Assembly: GCA_001899065.1 (NCBI GenBank)
Contig: MKUZ01000006.1
Location: 1 to 49,024, forward strand
Reading direction: 5' to 3'
DNA from: Devosia sp. 66-22
Lineage (GTDB): Bacteria > Pseudomonadota > Alphaproteobacteria > Rhizobiales > Devosiaceae
DNA: 49,024 bases
Below are positions 33,666 through 42,092 of the stretch, one piece after another. The notes beneath the pieces were generated by a model. That model was not told where the DNA came from. It did not search any database and was given only the letters and a program-made list of their open reading frames with translations. The stretch's first letter is position 1. Each line of letters starts with the position of its first letter. The translations under genes were made by a program, and so were the position numbers.

Positions 33666-36061
33666 CCGACCAGCCGCAGCTCCGGCCGCTCGGGCTCCAG
33701 TGTCCTGCTGCGCCCCTCCGTGATGGCCCGGAAATTGGCGATGTCCTTGGGGCGGCTCAGCAGATAGCCCTGCGCCGACTGGCAGATTTCCGACTTGAGG
33801 AATTCGAGCTCCTCGGGGCGTTCGACGCCCTCGGCCACCACCGGCACATTGAGGCCGCTGCCGAGGCCGAGCACAGCGCGCACGATGGTCGCGGACTGGC
33901 CATTGGTGTCCACCGAGCGGATGAAGCTCTGGTCCACCTTGATCTTGGAGAACGGGAAAGCGCGCAGATTGGCGAGCGAGGAATAGCCGGTGCCGAAATC
34001 GTCCATCGCGATCTCGACGCCCAGCGCCTTGATCTGGCGCAGCGTCGTCACCGCGCGAGCGATATCCTTGACCAGCGCGGTTTCGGTGATCTCCACCTCG
34101 AGCCGCGACGGCCTGAGGCCGGTGTCGAGCAGGATCTCGTGTAACGTGTGGGCAAAGGCGGGGGCGTGGATCTGCACGGCCGACACATTGACGGCAACGG
34201 TGAGATCGCCTGCCCATTTGGCCGCTTCGCTGCAGGCGGTGCGCAGCACCCATTCGCCGATCTGGAGGATTAGGCCGCTCTCTTCGGCAATCGGTACGAA
34301 TTCGCCCGGCGAGACTTCGCCGCGCTCCGGATGGTTCCAGCGCACCAGCGCCTCAAAGCCGGTGACTTCGCCGGTCTGGAGGTCCACCTGCGGCTGATAG
34401 ACGAGGCGAAGCTGGTTGCGCGCCACGGCGTGGCGTAAATCGTGCTCGATCAGGCGGCGGTCGCGCACGGCGGCGCCCATGGCCGTTTCGTAGAAGCGAT
34501 AGACGCCGCGGCCGTCCTGCTTGGCGCGATAGAGCGCGGTGTCGGCATGGCTCACCAGCGATTGCGCGTCGTGACCATCGTTCGGATAGAGCGCGATTCC
34601 AATCGAGGCCGAGATCATGGCACCCGAGTCGCTGGCTTCGTTGTCGCGACGGAACGCATCCATGATCATTTCGGCGACATAGCCAGCGCGGGCGGGCGAA
34701 TGCACATCGTTGAGCAGCACAGCGAACTCATCGCCGCCGAGGCGCGCCGCACTGCCGCGCCCCTCAACTACGCCCTCGATCGCACGGGCAACGCGCTGCA
34801 GCAGCCCGTCCCCGGCAGGGTGACCGAACAGGTCGTTGACTTCCTTGAAGCGGTCGAGGTCGAACCCGAGCACGGCAAAGCTCTGGCCATGCCGCTTGGC
34901 ATGCGCGATCTCGTCGTCGAGTGCGCGGGTGAAGCTGGCGCGGTTAGGCAGGCCGGTCAGCGTATCGTGATGGGCAAGGAAGCGGATGTGCTGCTCGGCC
35001 TTCTTGCGGCCCGACAGATCGCGCACGGCGACGGCCTGATGCGGCGTGCCGCCGAAATCGACACTGCGCAGGATTGCCTCCACCGGCAGCTTGGCGCCGC
35101 TGGCATTGGTCAGCTCGGTCTCGACCGGCGTGTTGGGCGTCTCGGTCAGGGCCGTGACGACGGACGGCGCGAAGAAGTCGGCGAGGTGGCGACCGGTGAT
35201 CTGCGCCTGCGGCGCGTCCACGAGACCCATGAAACTGGCATTGGCAGTGACGATGTTGCCGTCCTTGGCCACCAGCAGCCCCTCCACCGCGGCGTCGGCA
35301 AGGCCGCGCCTACGGTCGGCTTCCTCGACCGCGCGGCGCCGGTCGCGCATGTCGAGAGCGATGCCGCCAAGAGCGATAAGCAGCACAAGGATCGAGCCGG
35401 CGGCCACGACGAGCGACAGCCAGATGGGGGTTGCGTCCTCGGCGCTGACGATGGGGAAGCAGTCCTGCAGACCGGCCGCGCCCATGGCGGTAAAGTGCAT
35501 CGAGCAGATCGCGACCGTGAGGATCAGCGCGCCGTGGGCGCGCCATTTCCACGTATCGCCCCAGGTGCCCACGAGCAGGGCAGCGGCGCCAAACGTCATA
35601 CCGAGGGCCAGCGACACAGCCACGAGCCACGCATTCCAGATAATATGGCCGCCGAGCAGCAGGGCCATCATGCCGACATAGTGCATCGCGGAGATGCCGA
35701 TCCCCACGACGGCGCCGGCTAGGATCGCGTCCGTCCGGCGCGTGGTCACCGCCGCGTAGAGCAGGCCGGCACCGACGATGGCCACTGCGATTGCCAGCGA
35801 CAGCAGGGTGAGGGGCAGGTCGTATCCGGTCGGCATTCCCGCCGAAAAGGAGAGCATGGCAATGAAATGGGTGCCCCAGATCCCGAAACCGACTGAGACG
35901 GCCGCGATTCCGAGCCACGTGAACTTCATGCCACCATCGGTGCGTCGCGCGTGGTTGAGAAGCGTCATGCCGGCGAAGGCCGACAAGGCGCACACGATGG
36001 CGGCGAGGGCCACGAGCCGCAGATCGTGGTGTTCTAAGAGGGTAGACAGGACGACCTGCAC
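33662..36061 (-). CDS. MHYT-PAS-GGDEF-EAL c-di-GMP signalling protein
   Basis: This 799-aa membrane protein combines a seven-helix MHYT sensor (about 1-225; motifs MHYVGMM and MHFTAMG), a PAS domain (about 260-370), a GGDEF domain (about 385-540) and an EAL domain (about 550-799). RLGGDEFAVLL is intact, so diguanylate cyclase activity is possible; the RxxD inhibitory site is absent. The EAL motifs FEALVRW, NVSAVQ, EITE, MDDFGTGYSSL, KVDQSFI and AEGVE are present, so phosphodiesterase activity is also possible. MHYT domains are thought to bind copper and sense oxygen, CO or NO. GTG 36061 is preceded by GGGGAA. It probably links a respiratory gas signal to motility or biofilm. Confidence 0.95.
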   Translation of the reverse strand: MQVVLSTLLEHHDLRLVALAAIVCALSAFAGMTLLNHARRTDGGMKFTWLGIAAVSVGFGIWGTHFIAMLSFSAGMPTGYDLPLTLLSLAIAVAIVGAGLLYAAVTTRRTDAILAGAVVGIGISAMHYVGMMALLLGGHIIWNAWLVAVSLALGMTFGAAALLVGTWGDTWKWRAHGALILTVAICSMHFTAMGAAGLQDCFPIVSAEDATPIWLSLVVAAGSILVLLIALGGIALDMRDRRRAVEEADRRRGLADAAVEGLLVAKDGNIVTANASFMGLVDAPQAQITGRHLADFFAPSVVTALTETPNTPVETELTNASGAKLPVEAILRSVDFGGTPHQAVAVRDLSGRKKAEQHIRFLAHHDTLTGLPNRASFTRALDDEIAHAKRHGQSFAVLGFDLDRFKEVNDLFGHPAGDGLLQRVARAIEGVVEGRGSAARLGGDEFAVLLNDVHSPARAGYVAEMIMDAFRRDNEASDSGAMISASIGIALYPNDGHDAQSLVSHADTALYRAKQDGRGVYRFYETAMGAAVRDRRLIEHDLRHAVARNQLRLVYQPQVDLQTGEVTGFEALVRWNHPERGEVSPGEFVPIAEESGLILQIGEWVLRTACSEAAKWAGDLTVAVNVSAVQIHAPAFAHTLHEILLDTGLRPSRLEVEITETALVKDIARAVTTLRQIKALGVEIAMDDFGTGYSSLANLRAFPFSKIKVDQSFIRSVDTNGQSATIVRAVLGLGSGLNVPVVAEGVERPEELEFLKSEICQSAQGYLLSRPKDIANFRAITEGRSRTLEPERPELRLVG

Positions 36062-36226
36062 GACAATTCCCCAAGAATGGTAACGATGACATCCTCAGCC
36101 CCAATGGATGAAAAAGCCCTTGCGGGGCAACGACAGGGGCCGTGGGGGTCGCTCACAAATCGGGCGCTGGTGAATCAGGCATTAAGGCCGGGGTCGATCC
36201 CGCCTGAGCCGCGTGATCAAGGCGAC

Positions 36227-36257
36227 GCCGGCCGGACCGGCTTGGAAACCGGCCGGC
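36227..36257. repeat. Strong GC hairpin in the leader of the acidic-protein gene
   Basis: GCCGGCCGG (36227-36235) and CCGGCCGGC (36249-36257) form a perfect 9-bp stem with a 13-nt loop, 42 bp upstream of the start at 36300. No U run follows. It could be an attenuator, an operator or a relic terminator. The rest of the 238-bp gap 36062-36299 shows nothing recognisable. Confidence 0.65.
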
Positions 36258-36299
36258 CGCAGCGACGTTGTCCATCCTAAACCGCTAGGGAGATCAGCG

Positions 36300-36782
36300 A
36301 TGAGCAGCCAGCATCCGGGCCGTGTCCTGCCGCAGGACGTGATCCCGCAGGACGGGTGGGGGGACATGATGACCGCACTGCCGATCAGCCAGGCGGAGAT
36401 CGAGGATTTGCTCTATGGGGACGATCGGCCTGCCGCCGAGCGCGTTGAGCGCCTGAACGAACTGGCCGCCAGCCTGCGCGATCGCGAACCCGGCGACTTC
36501 GGCGACAACGATCCGGGACGGCTGCTCGACGAGATCGACCGCGCGATCGCCCGGCTCAACGGTGCGCTCGAGCGCGACCCCGACCTCGAATATGACGAGC
36601 CCACAATGGCCGACGACCCGCTCAACCACCGCGAGACATTGTCGCCCGACTCCGACGAATTGGAGGCGATCGAGCAAGACGACGAGGCCTCGCTGTCCGA
36701 CGGCGAGCCGCTCGACGACGACGCACTCGACCCGGAGGAATGGAGCGAGGACGATTCCGACGTCAACCGCGGCGTGCGCTAG
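36300..36782 (+). CDS. Acidic hypothetical protein
   Basis: This soluble 160-aa protein is extremely rich in Asp and Glu, above all in its C-terminal third (DDEASLSDGEPLDDDALDPE). The middle contains a helical region (AAERVERLNELAASLRDREP and LLDEIDRAIARLNGALERDP). There is no signal peptide or membrane helix. I do not recognise a family. ATG 36300 is supported by an AGGGAGA ribosome site 5 nt upstream. It converges on the CAP-RTX gene, overlapping its end by 4 bp. A DNA-mimic or chaperone-like role is conceivable from the charge alone, but untested. Confidence 0.8.
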   Translation: MSSQHPGRVLPQDVIPQDGWGDMMTALPISQAEIEDLLYGDDRPAAERVERLNELAASLRDREPGDFGDNDPGRLLDEIDRAIARLNGALERDPDLEYDEPTMADDPLNHRETLSPDSDELEAIEQDDEASLSDGEPLDDDALDPEEWSEDDSDVNRGVR

Positions 36783-38077
36783 AGGATGAAATCTCCCTTG
36801 CTCAGCTCGGACAGGCTGACATTGGCCAGGACGATCACCATTACGTCCGCAAGGTCGCGGTCGAGATTGACGTGAACGAGGACGTGCGCGCCATACGCTG
36901 ACACGCTCACCTCATGCCCGCCGGCGAACGGCCCTTCGCCGCGATATTTGAGCTTGCCGGTAAACAGGTCGCTCAGGTCGATGCGGTCGACGCCATTGCC
37001 AAAATCGGTGATGATGTCGGGCGCTGCCGCCGACTCCCCACGCTTTGAGTAGATGAACCGATCGGCGCCGTCGCCGCCGGTCAGCGTGTCGCCGCCCATG
37101 CCGCCAACGAGGCGATCCTTACCGGCGCCGCCGACGATCATGTCGTTGCCACCCTGGCCGAGCAAGTGGTTGGCCGCGCTGTTGCCGGTGATTTCTTCCG
37201 CTGCATTGCTGCCGATCAGCACCAGCGGCGACCTGCCAAGCGCGTGCAGCTCGGTGATGGCGGCCGACTTCGACTGCACGCTGCCATTGGTCCATATCTC
37301 GTTGCCGTTGACCACGTCGACCTTGACGTTAGTCGAGCCCAGCGCGACGTCGAGCTTGAGGGTCACGCTCTCGAGCGCAACTTTCATGGTCGCGATGCCC
37401 GTTGCACCGAACTGCAGCTCATAGCCTCCACCCGGCCCCGCGATATCGGCTGGCGCGCCCTTGGCGGTCACCCGGCGCGCGGCCACACCCTCGCCGACGT
37501 CGTAGAAATCGTTGTCGGTAATATCGGAGTAGATCACGCCGGTGATGAACACCTTGCTGCCCGAGCGCACGAAATCCTGCGTCACCATAGAGGCAACATA
37601 GGGCTGGCCTCCGTCGATGAAGCCGCCCGCCTGCTGACCGATGCCGACTTCCTGGAAGCTGGAGCGCAGTATCCGCGCACGGCTCGCTCCATCGGCGAAT
37701 AGGGTCGCGTGCTGCGCGAAGATCGCCTGGGTGAAATCGGGCACCGTATCTGCGCCGACCCAGGAGATGTTCTCGCCATAAACGTGCTGACCGCTGATCT
37801 TGTAGCCGTAAGCCATCATGCGATCGAGCGCGGTCTTGGCGATGAAGCTCTGCGAGCCCTTGAACTGCGTGCTGGCGAACACGTCGTTGAGCAGCATCCA
37901 GCCCGAATGATTGTAGGCCGCCGTCCGCAGCATGTCGTTGCCGGCAAGCACCTGGACCGGCTTGCTCTGTCCGGGTGCCAGCGTCACACCGAGGCGCTCG
38001 GCCTCGGCCACCGGATCCATCCGCGCCCGGTTGATCAGTTCGAGCATCAATTGCTCGCGCGCCGTCATGTTGGCCAT
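36779..38077 (-). CDS. CAP/SCP-domain protein with RTX calcium-binding repeats, probable type I secreted
   Basis: This 432-aa protein starts MANMTAREQLMLELINRARM, the first helix of a CAP (SCP/PR-1) domain spanning about 6-170, with QHVYGENISW and FQEVGIGQQAG as further CAP segments. A beta-rich middle follows. At about 300-344 RTX nonapeptides occur (GQGGNDMIVGGAGKDRLVGG, then GGDTLTGGDGADRFIY), which bind calcium. The last 85 residues, ending LSKGDFIL, look like the C-terminal signal for a type I (ABC) secretion system. No transporter genes are adjacent. AAGGGAG 9 nt before ATG 38077 sets the start. The role of extracellular bacterial CAP domains is mostly unknown. Confidence 0.9.
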   Translation of the reverse strand: MANMTAREQLMLELINRARMDPVAEAERLGVTLAPGQSKPVQVLAGNDMLRTAAYNHSGWMLLNDVFASTQFKGSQSFIAKTALDRMMAYGYKISGQHVYGENISWVGADTVPDFTQAIFAQHATLFADGASRARILRSSFQEVGIGQQAGGFIDGGQPYVASMVTQDFVRSGSKVFITGVIYSDITDNDFYDVGEGVAARRVTAKGAPADIAGPGGGYELQFGATGIATMKVALESVTLKLDVALGSTNVKVDVVNGNEIWTNGSVQSKSAAITELHALGRSPLVLIGSNAAEEITGNSAANHLLGQGGNDMIVGGAGKDRLVGGMGGDTLTGGDGADRFIYSKRGESAAAPDIITDFGNGVDRIDLSDLFTGKLKYRGEGPFAGGHEVSVSAYGAHVLVHVNLDRDLADVMVIVLANVSLSELSKGDFIL

Positions 38078-38157
38078 CGAACGCACTCCCTTGAGCCTCG
38101 AGCGGGGATTGAGAGCGCGAAAAGATGTCGGGAGCGTCGCCGCGCGAGTACGGCGTT

Positions 38158-38748
38158 CTACATATCCGTACGGGCCTTGAGCGCCTGGCTCAGCGTGCCT
38201 TCGTCGAGATAGTCGAGCTCGCCGCCCACCGGCACGCCATGGGCGAGGCGGGTGACCTTGATGTCGAACCCGTCCAGCCGATCGGTGATATAGTGAGCCG
38301 TCGTCTGCCCCTCGACCGTGGCGTTCACGGCGAGGACGACTTCGCCGAACTCCGCCGCGCGGCGGATCAGCTCGTCGATCGACAGGTCGTCCGGACCGAC
38401 ACCATCGAGCGGCGACAGCACGCCGCCCAGCACGTGGTATTTCACCGCACCGACGCCCGCCCGCTCTAGTGCCCACAGATCGGCCACGTCCTCGACCACG
38501 ATCAGGATGCCGCTGTTGCGGCGCGGATCGGCACAGATGCCGCAGGGCGAGCGCGTGTCGACATTGCCGCACACCTCGCAGACCTTCACCGCGTCAACGG
38601 CACGATCGAGCGCCGCCGAAAGCGGCACCATCAACTGGTCTTTCTTTTTGATCAGATGCAGTACCGCCCGCCGCGCCGACCGCGGCCCGAGCCCGGGCAG
38701 TCGTGCGAGGAGCTGGATAAGCTGTTCGATCTCCGGTCCGGCAGCCAT
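38158..38748 (-). CDS. recR: Recombination protein RecR
   Basis: RecR helps RecFO load RecA at gaps. The 196-aa protein has the N-terminal helix-hairpin-helix ([20 protein letters not shown]), a four-Cys zinc finger ([19 protein letters not shown]), and a Toprim domain ([18 protein letters not shown]) with [12 protein letters not shown] near the C-terminus. ATG 38748 shares one base with the stop of the small membrane-protein gene upstream. It is last in the dnaX-ybaB-(small membrane protein)-recR operon. Confidence 0.97.
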   Translation of the reverse strand: MAAGPEIEQLIQLLARLPGLGPRSARRAVLHLIKKKDQLMVPLSAALDRAVDAVKVCEVCGNVDTRSPCGICADPRRNSGILIVVEDVADLWALERAGVGAVKYHVLGGVLSPLDGVGPDDLSIDELIRRAAEFGEVVLAVNATVEGQTTAHYITDRLDGFDIKVTRLAHGVPVGGELDYLDEGTLSQALKARTDM

Positions 38749-39044
38749 CACGCACCCACTTGCCATGCAAAATACGACAACGCCCCTGTCAGCAGCGCCA
38801 GCACAAGCGTCATAACCGCAATACGGAGCCAGGCGACCGAGATCCACCGGTCCGAGAGATATGTCGCTACGAGCACGACGAGTGACGTCAGCGCCACAGC
38901 CGGAGCCAGAAACGCCCCCTGCGCGGTCGTGACGCCGAGCCATCCGCCCTGCAGCGCCAACGGGACATAGGCCAGCACACCGACCACGCCTACGATGGCG
39001 GCCGCCAAGACGAACTCAACAGCACGTCGAAGGTGCGCCTGCAT
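38748..39044 (-). CDS. Small three/four-helix membrane protein inside the dnaX-recR operon
   Basis: This 98-aa protein is almost entirely hydrophobic, with helices near 8-28, 40-60 and 72-95 and short charged ends ([11 protein letters not shown]). I recognise no family. It starts 3 bp after the ybaB stop and its own stop overlaps recR, so it is cotranslated with DNA-repair genes. In the species I remember, ybaB and recR are directly adjacent, which makes the insertion notable. Confidence 0.75.
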   Translation of the reverse strand: MQAHLRRAVEFVLAAAIVGVVGVLAYVPLALQGGWLGVTTAQGAFLAPAVALTSLVVLVATYLSDRWISVAWLRIAVMTLVLALLTGALSYFAWQVGA

Positions 39045-39047
39045 CGA

Positions 39048-39374
39048 CTAGAACGGCAGTTTCATGCCCGGCGGCAGCGGCAGTCCGGCGGTGGCTTCGG
39101 CCATCTTCTGCTGCATCATCTGCTCGGCCTTGGTCTTGGCCTCATTGTGGGCGGTGACGATCAAGTCTTCGAGCACCTCGACATCGTCTTCCTTGAACAG
39201 CGACGGATCAATCTTGAGGCCCTTCATCTCGCCCTTGCCCGACAGCGTGACCGTGACGAGGCCGCCGCCCGACGAGCCGTCCACGGTCGCCTGGCCGAGC
39301 TGCTCCTGCATCTGCTGCATGTTCTTCTGCAGCTCTTCGGCCTTCTTCATCATGCCGAGAAAATCCATCGCCAT
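39048..39374 (-). CDS. ybaB: Nucleoid-associated protein YbaB/EbfC
   Basis: YbaB is a small dimeric DNA-binding protein that affects nucleoid structure and gene expression. The 108-aa protein has the helical start [20 protein letters not shown], then the beta hairpin [20 protein letters not shown], and a C-terminal helix with [20 protein letters not shown]. It overlaps the dnaX stop by one base (TGATG), the standard dnaX-ybaB-recR order. Confidence 0.97.
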   Translation of the reverse strand: MAMDFLGMMKKAEELQKNMQQMQEQLGQATVDGSSGGGLVTVTLSGKGEMKGLKIDPSLFKEDDVEVLEDLIVTAHNEAKTKAEQMMQQKMAEATAGLPLPPGMKLPF

Positions 39375-41155
39375 CAGTCGTCCTCACGCTCTTCGAAAAA
39401 CGCATCTTCATAGGCCGTGTCGGGGATCTGCTCTTCCTGCAGCGTCACCTTCACCGTCGCACCGGGGAATCGTGCGAGGATGGCCTTGACCAGCGGGTCT
39501 TCGACGGCCTCTGCCTCGGATCTTGCCCGGTGCTGTTCCTTCACGTCGCGGATGGTCGGACCTTCGGCCGCGGCGCGCGACACCGACACGCCCCATGCCT
39601 GTCCGGTCCATTCGCGCAATCGCGCCGACAGCTTCTGAATGATGCCGGGATCCGCCCCCTGCACCAGCGCCACCTCGATGGCGCGTTCGCGGAACGACAC
39701 CGGACGCATCTGCGTCTCGAGCGCGATCTTGAGCAGCATGTCGCGCTTCTCGCCGGCAAGAGAGACGAGCTCGAGATAGTTGCGCGGAGCCGCGAACGCC
39801 TGTGGCGCCGCGACCGGGACCGGAACCGGCTGCGCTGCGGTCTCGTAGCGCGGGGCCGGGTCGAGGCGCAGCGCCTGCGGGCCGGCATTGACTGTACCGC
39901 GATGCGGGATCGATGGCGTGCTCGCACCGCCAGCACCAGCGCCACCGCTGGTCGGCCCGTTCTGCAGCCTGCCGATGACCTCGTCGGGACTGGGCAGTTC
40001 GCTCGCATAAGCGAGGCGCACCAGCACCATCTCGGCCGCCTGCAGGCCATTGCCAGCGGTCTTGATCTCTTCGCCACCCTTGAACAGGATTTGCCAGGCG
40101 CGGCTCAGCGCGCGCATGCCCAGCTTCTGCGCCAGCGCCGGTCCGCGCGCACGCTCGTCTGGGGTCAGCGACACGTCGTCGGCCGCAGCGGGCACAACCT
40201 TGAAGCGCGTCACGAGATTGGTGAAATCGGCGAGGTCGCCGACCACCGTTTCCGGGTCGGCGCCGGCGTCGTAGAGTTCGCGCAGCAGCGTCAGCGCCGT
40301 GGCGATATCGCCGCGCATCAGCGCCTCGAACAGGTCGATGGATTTGGCGCGGTCGCCCAGCCCGAGCATGGCCTTGACCGTCGCGGCGGTCACCTTGCCG
40401 TCACCATGGCTGATGGCCTGGTCAAGCAGCGACTGGTTGTCGCGCACACTACCCTCGCCGGCGCGCACAATCATCGCCAGCGCCTCGGGCTCGTAGCCGA
40501 TGCCCTCTTTGTCGAGCAGGTCCACAAGGTGCGCCGACATGGTCTCGGGCGGCACGCGGCGCAGGTCGAAGCGCATGCAGCGGCTAAGGATCGTCACCGG
40601 AACCTTGCGGATCTCGGTGGTGGCGAAGATGAACTTCACATAGGGCGGCGGCTCTTCGAGCGTCTTGAGCAGTCCGTTGAAGGCCGCCGTCGACAGCATG
40701 TGGACTTCGTCGATGATGTAGACCTTGAACGGCGCCGAGACCGGGCCGTACTTCACCGAATCGATGATCTCGCGGATGTCGTTGATGCCGGTGTTGCTGG
40801 CGGCGTCCATCTCGATGACGTCGACATGGCGGCCCTCGATGATCGCCCTGTCGTGGATGCCTTCGCCCTCGAGGTCGAGATTGGGGCGCCGCCCGGCCGC
40901 GTCCTCGTAGTTCACCGCCCGCGCCAGGATGCGCGCGGTGGTGGTCTTGCCCACGCCGCGGATGCCCGTGAGCATGAAGGCATGAGGGATGCGGCCGGTG
41001 CGGAACGCGTTGCGCAGCGTCTGCACCATCGCGTCCTGGCCGATCAGCGTGGCAAAGCTCGATGGGCGGTACTTCCGCGCCAGTACGAGATAGGGCGCCG
41101 CGCCGCTCGGAGCGGGCGGGGACATCTCGCTTTCAGGGAACAGCGCGTCAGCCAT
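39374..41155 (-). CDS. dnaX: DNA polymerase III subunit tau/gamma
   Basis: DnaX is the clamp-loader ATPase. The 593-aa protein has Walker [14 protein letters not shown] (about 62-74), Walker B and sensor [12 protein letters not shown], and LFATTE-type sensor 1 ([19 protein letters not shown]). A tau-like C-terminal domain follows. The zinc module normally bearing four Cys between Walker A and DxxDAAS is replaced by a Cys-free stretch ([20 protein letters not shown]), which I also recall from other Hyphomicrobiales. ATG 41155 was chosen at [17 protein letters not shown] lies upstream on the same strand. Confidence 0.97.
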   Translation of the reverse strand: MADALFPESEMSPPAPSGAAPYLVLARKYRPSSFATLIGQDAMVQTLRNAFRTGRIPHAFMLTGIRGVGKTTTARILARAVNYEDAAGRRPNLDLEGEGIHDRAIIEGRHVDVIEMDAASNTGINDIREIIDSVKYGPVSAPFKVYIIDEVHMLSTAAFNGLLKTLEEPPPYVKFIFATTEIRKVPVTILSRCMRFDLRRVPPETMSAHLVDLLDKEGIGYEPEALAMIVRAGEGSVRDNQSLLDQAISHGDGKVTAATVKAMLGLGDRAKSIDLFEALMRGDIATALTLLRELYDAGADPETVVGDLADFTNLVTRFKVVPAAADDVSLTPDERARGPALAQKLGMRALSRAWQILFKGGEEIKTAGNGLQAAEMVLVRLAYASELPSPDEVIGRLQNGPTSGGAGAGGASTPSIPHRGTVNAGPQALRLDPAPRYETAAQPVPVPVAAPQAFAAPRNYLELVSLAGEKRDMLLKIALETQMRPVSFRERAIEVALVQGADPGIIQKLSARLREWTGQAWGVSVSRAAAEGPTIRDVKEQHRARSEAEAVEDPLVKAILARFPGATVKVTLQEEQIPDTAYEDAFFEEREDD

Positions 41156-41216
41156 GGGAAGTATATAGCGGTCCAAACCATGAACCGCAAAAGGACCCGC
41201 CGAAAATGTGTGGGAA

Positions 41217-41317
41217 GGCGAGAGGCTGGCAACGACCCGTGAAGGTCTCGTTGGGGCTGCTTCCTTCCGGACCTGACCCGGTTGGCGAGGAACACGTCCG
41301 CGCCAACCTCTCAAGGC
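41217..41317 (-). ncRNA. ffs: Small signal recognition particle RNA (4.5S type)
   Basis: On the minus strand the highly conserved core GGTCAGGTCCGGAAGGAAGC lies at the tip of a long hairpin. The 5' arm GAGAGGTTGGC pairs with GCCAGCCTCTC on the 3' side. The core binds Ffh and FtsY for cotranslational targeting. The ends are estimated to within about 5 nt. TTTT about 15 nt downstream may help termination. Placement just upstream of dnaX is usual in this order. Confidence 0.93.
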
Positions 41318-41372
41318 CCTATATCGGTCAGGATTGGCGTCTATGCAAGTCCATGCTCAGATGGAGCCCATG

Positions 41373-41714
41373 ATGCTGCGCCCGCTTCTTGCCGCCCTCG
41401 TGATTCTCGCCGCGCCCACCGCCGGCGCCGCCGACTGCGATCCCGCCTTCGCCGTCGGGCTGCCGCAGGGCGTGCGCAAGGCGGCCGTCGCTGCGGTCGA
41501 TCAAAGCTACGACATCAATTTCTGGCAGTTCTGCAAGGGTCGCGATTTCCACGACCTGGGCAACGCCGCGACGCTGACCCGCACCATCGCTGCCAATCCC
41601 TATCTTGCCGGGCCGATCGAAGAAAAAGGCTGGCGCGTCGACGACGTCAAATTCGTGCGCGTCGGCAATGGCCGCATCGATCTGTGGCTGCACCGCGACC
41701 CCGGCCTGCATTAA
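41373..41714 (+). CDS. Small secreted hypothetical protein
   Basis: This protein is about 113 aa long, with a Sec signal peptide (MLRPLLAALVILAAPTAGAA, cleavage near residue 20). The mature part of about 93 residues has two Cys (ADCDPAF and WQFCKGRDF) that could form one disulfide. It should be periplasmic. I recognise no family. ATG 41373 is chosen because GGAG is 6 nt upstream; ATG 41361 and 41370 are alternatives. It diverges from the SRP RNA gene. Confidence 0.72.
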   Translation: MLRPLLAALVILAAPTAGAADCDPAFAVGLPQGVRKAAVAAVDQSYDINFWQFCKGRDFHDLGNAATLTRTIAANPYLAGPIEEKGWRVDDVKFVRVGNGRIDLWLHRDPGLH

Positions 41715-41822
41715 CCCTGCGCGCTAACGCAATTTGCCGAAAACCCTAGGGGAATCGCGGCGAAACGGATGTGGTACTCCCGCATTGCAGCTCTTATCTG
41801 AGTGCAGACTGGGAGACCCCTC

Positions 41823-42089
41823 ATGTGGACCGAAACCGACACTGACAACCGGCTGATCCAGCGCCGCAGGACGCTTCGGGGTGCCCGCATCGTCTTCAAT
41901 GGCGGCCGCTCCACTATCAATGCCACGGTGCGCAATCTGTCCGCCAAGGGCGCCAAGCTCGAAGTGAGCTCGGTGGTGGGCATTCCCGACACTTTCGACC
42001 TGTTGGTCGATGGCACGGCGCGCCAGCCCTGTCGTGTGGCCTGGCGCACGCTCAAGGAGTTGGGTGTCGAGTTCCGCAGCGAACACTGA
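41823..42089 (+). CDS. Stand-alone PilZ-domain protein
   Basis: This 88-aa protein consists of a single PilZ domain, the c-di-GMP receptor module. RRRTLRGARIVF supplies the RxxxR arginines and RNLSAKGAKLEV the (D/N)xSxxG motif, so ligand binding is plausible. It could read the output of the GGDEF/EAL protein at 33662. GGGAGA 7 nt before ATG 41823 supports the start. It converges on the helicase gene with 3 bp between stops. Confidence 0.9.
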   Translation: MWTETDTDNRLIQRRRTLRGARIVFNGGRSTINATVRNLSAKGAKLEVSSVVGIPDTFDLLVDGTARQPCRVAWRTLKELGVEFRSEH

Positions 42090-42092
42090 GCC

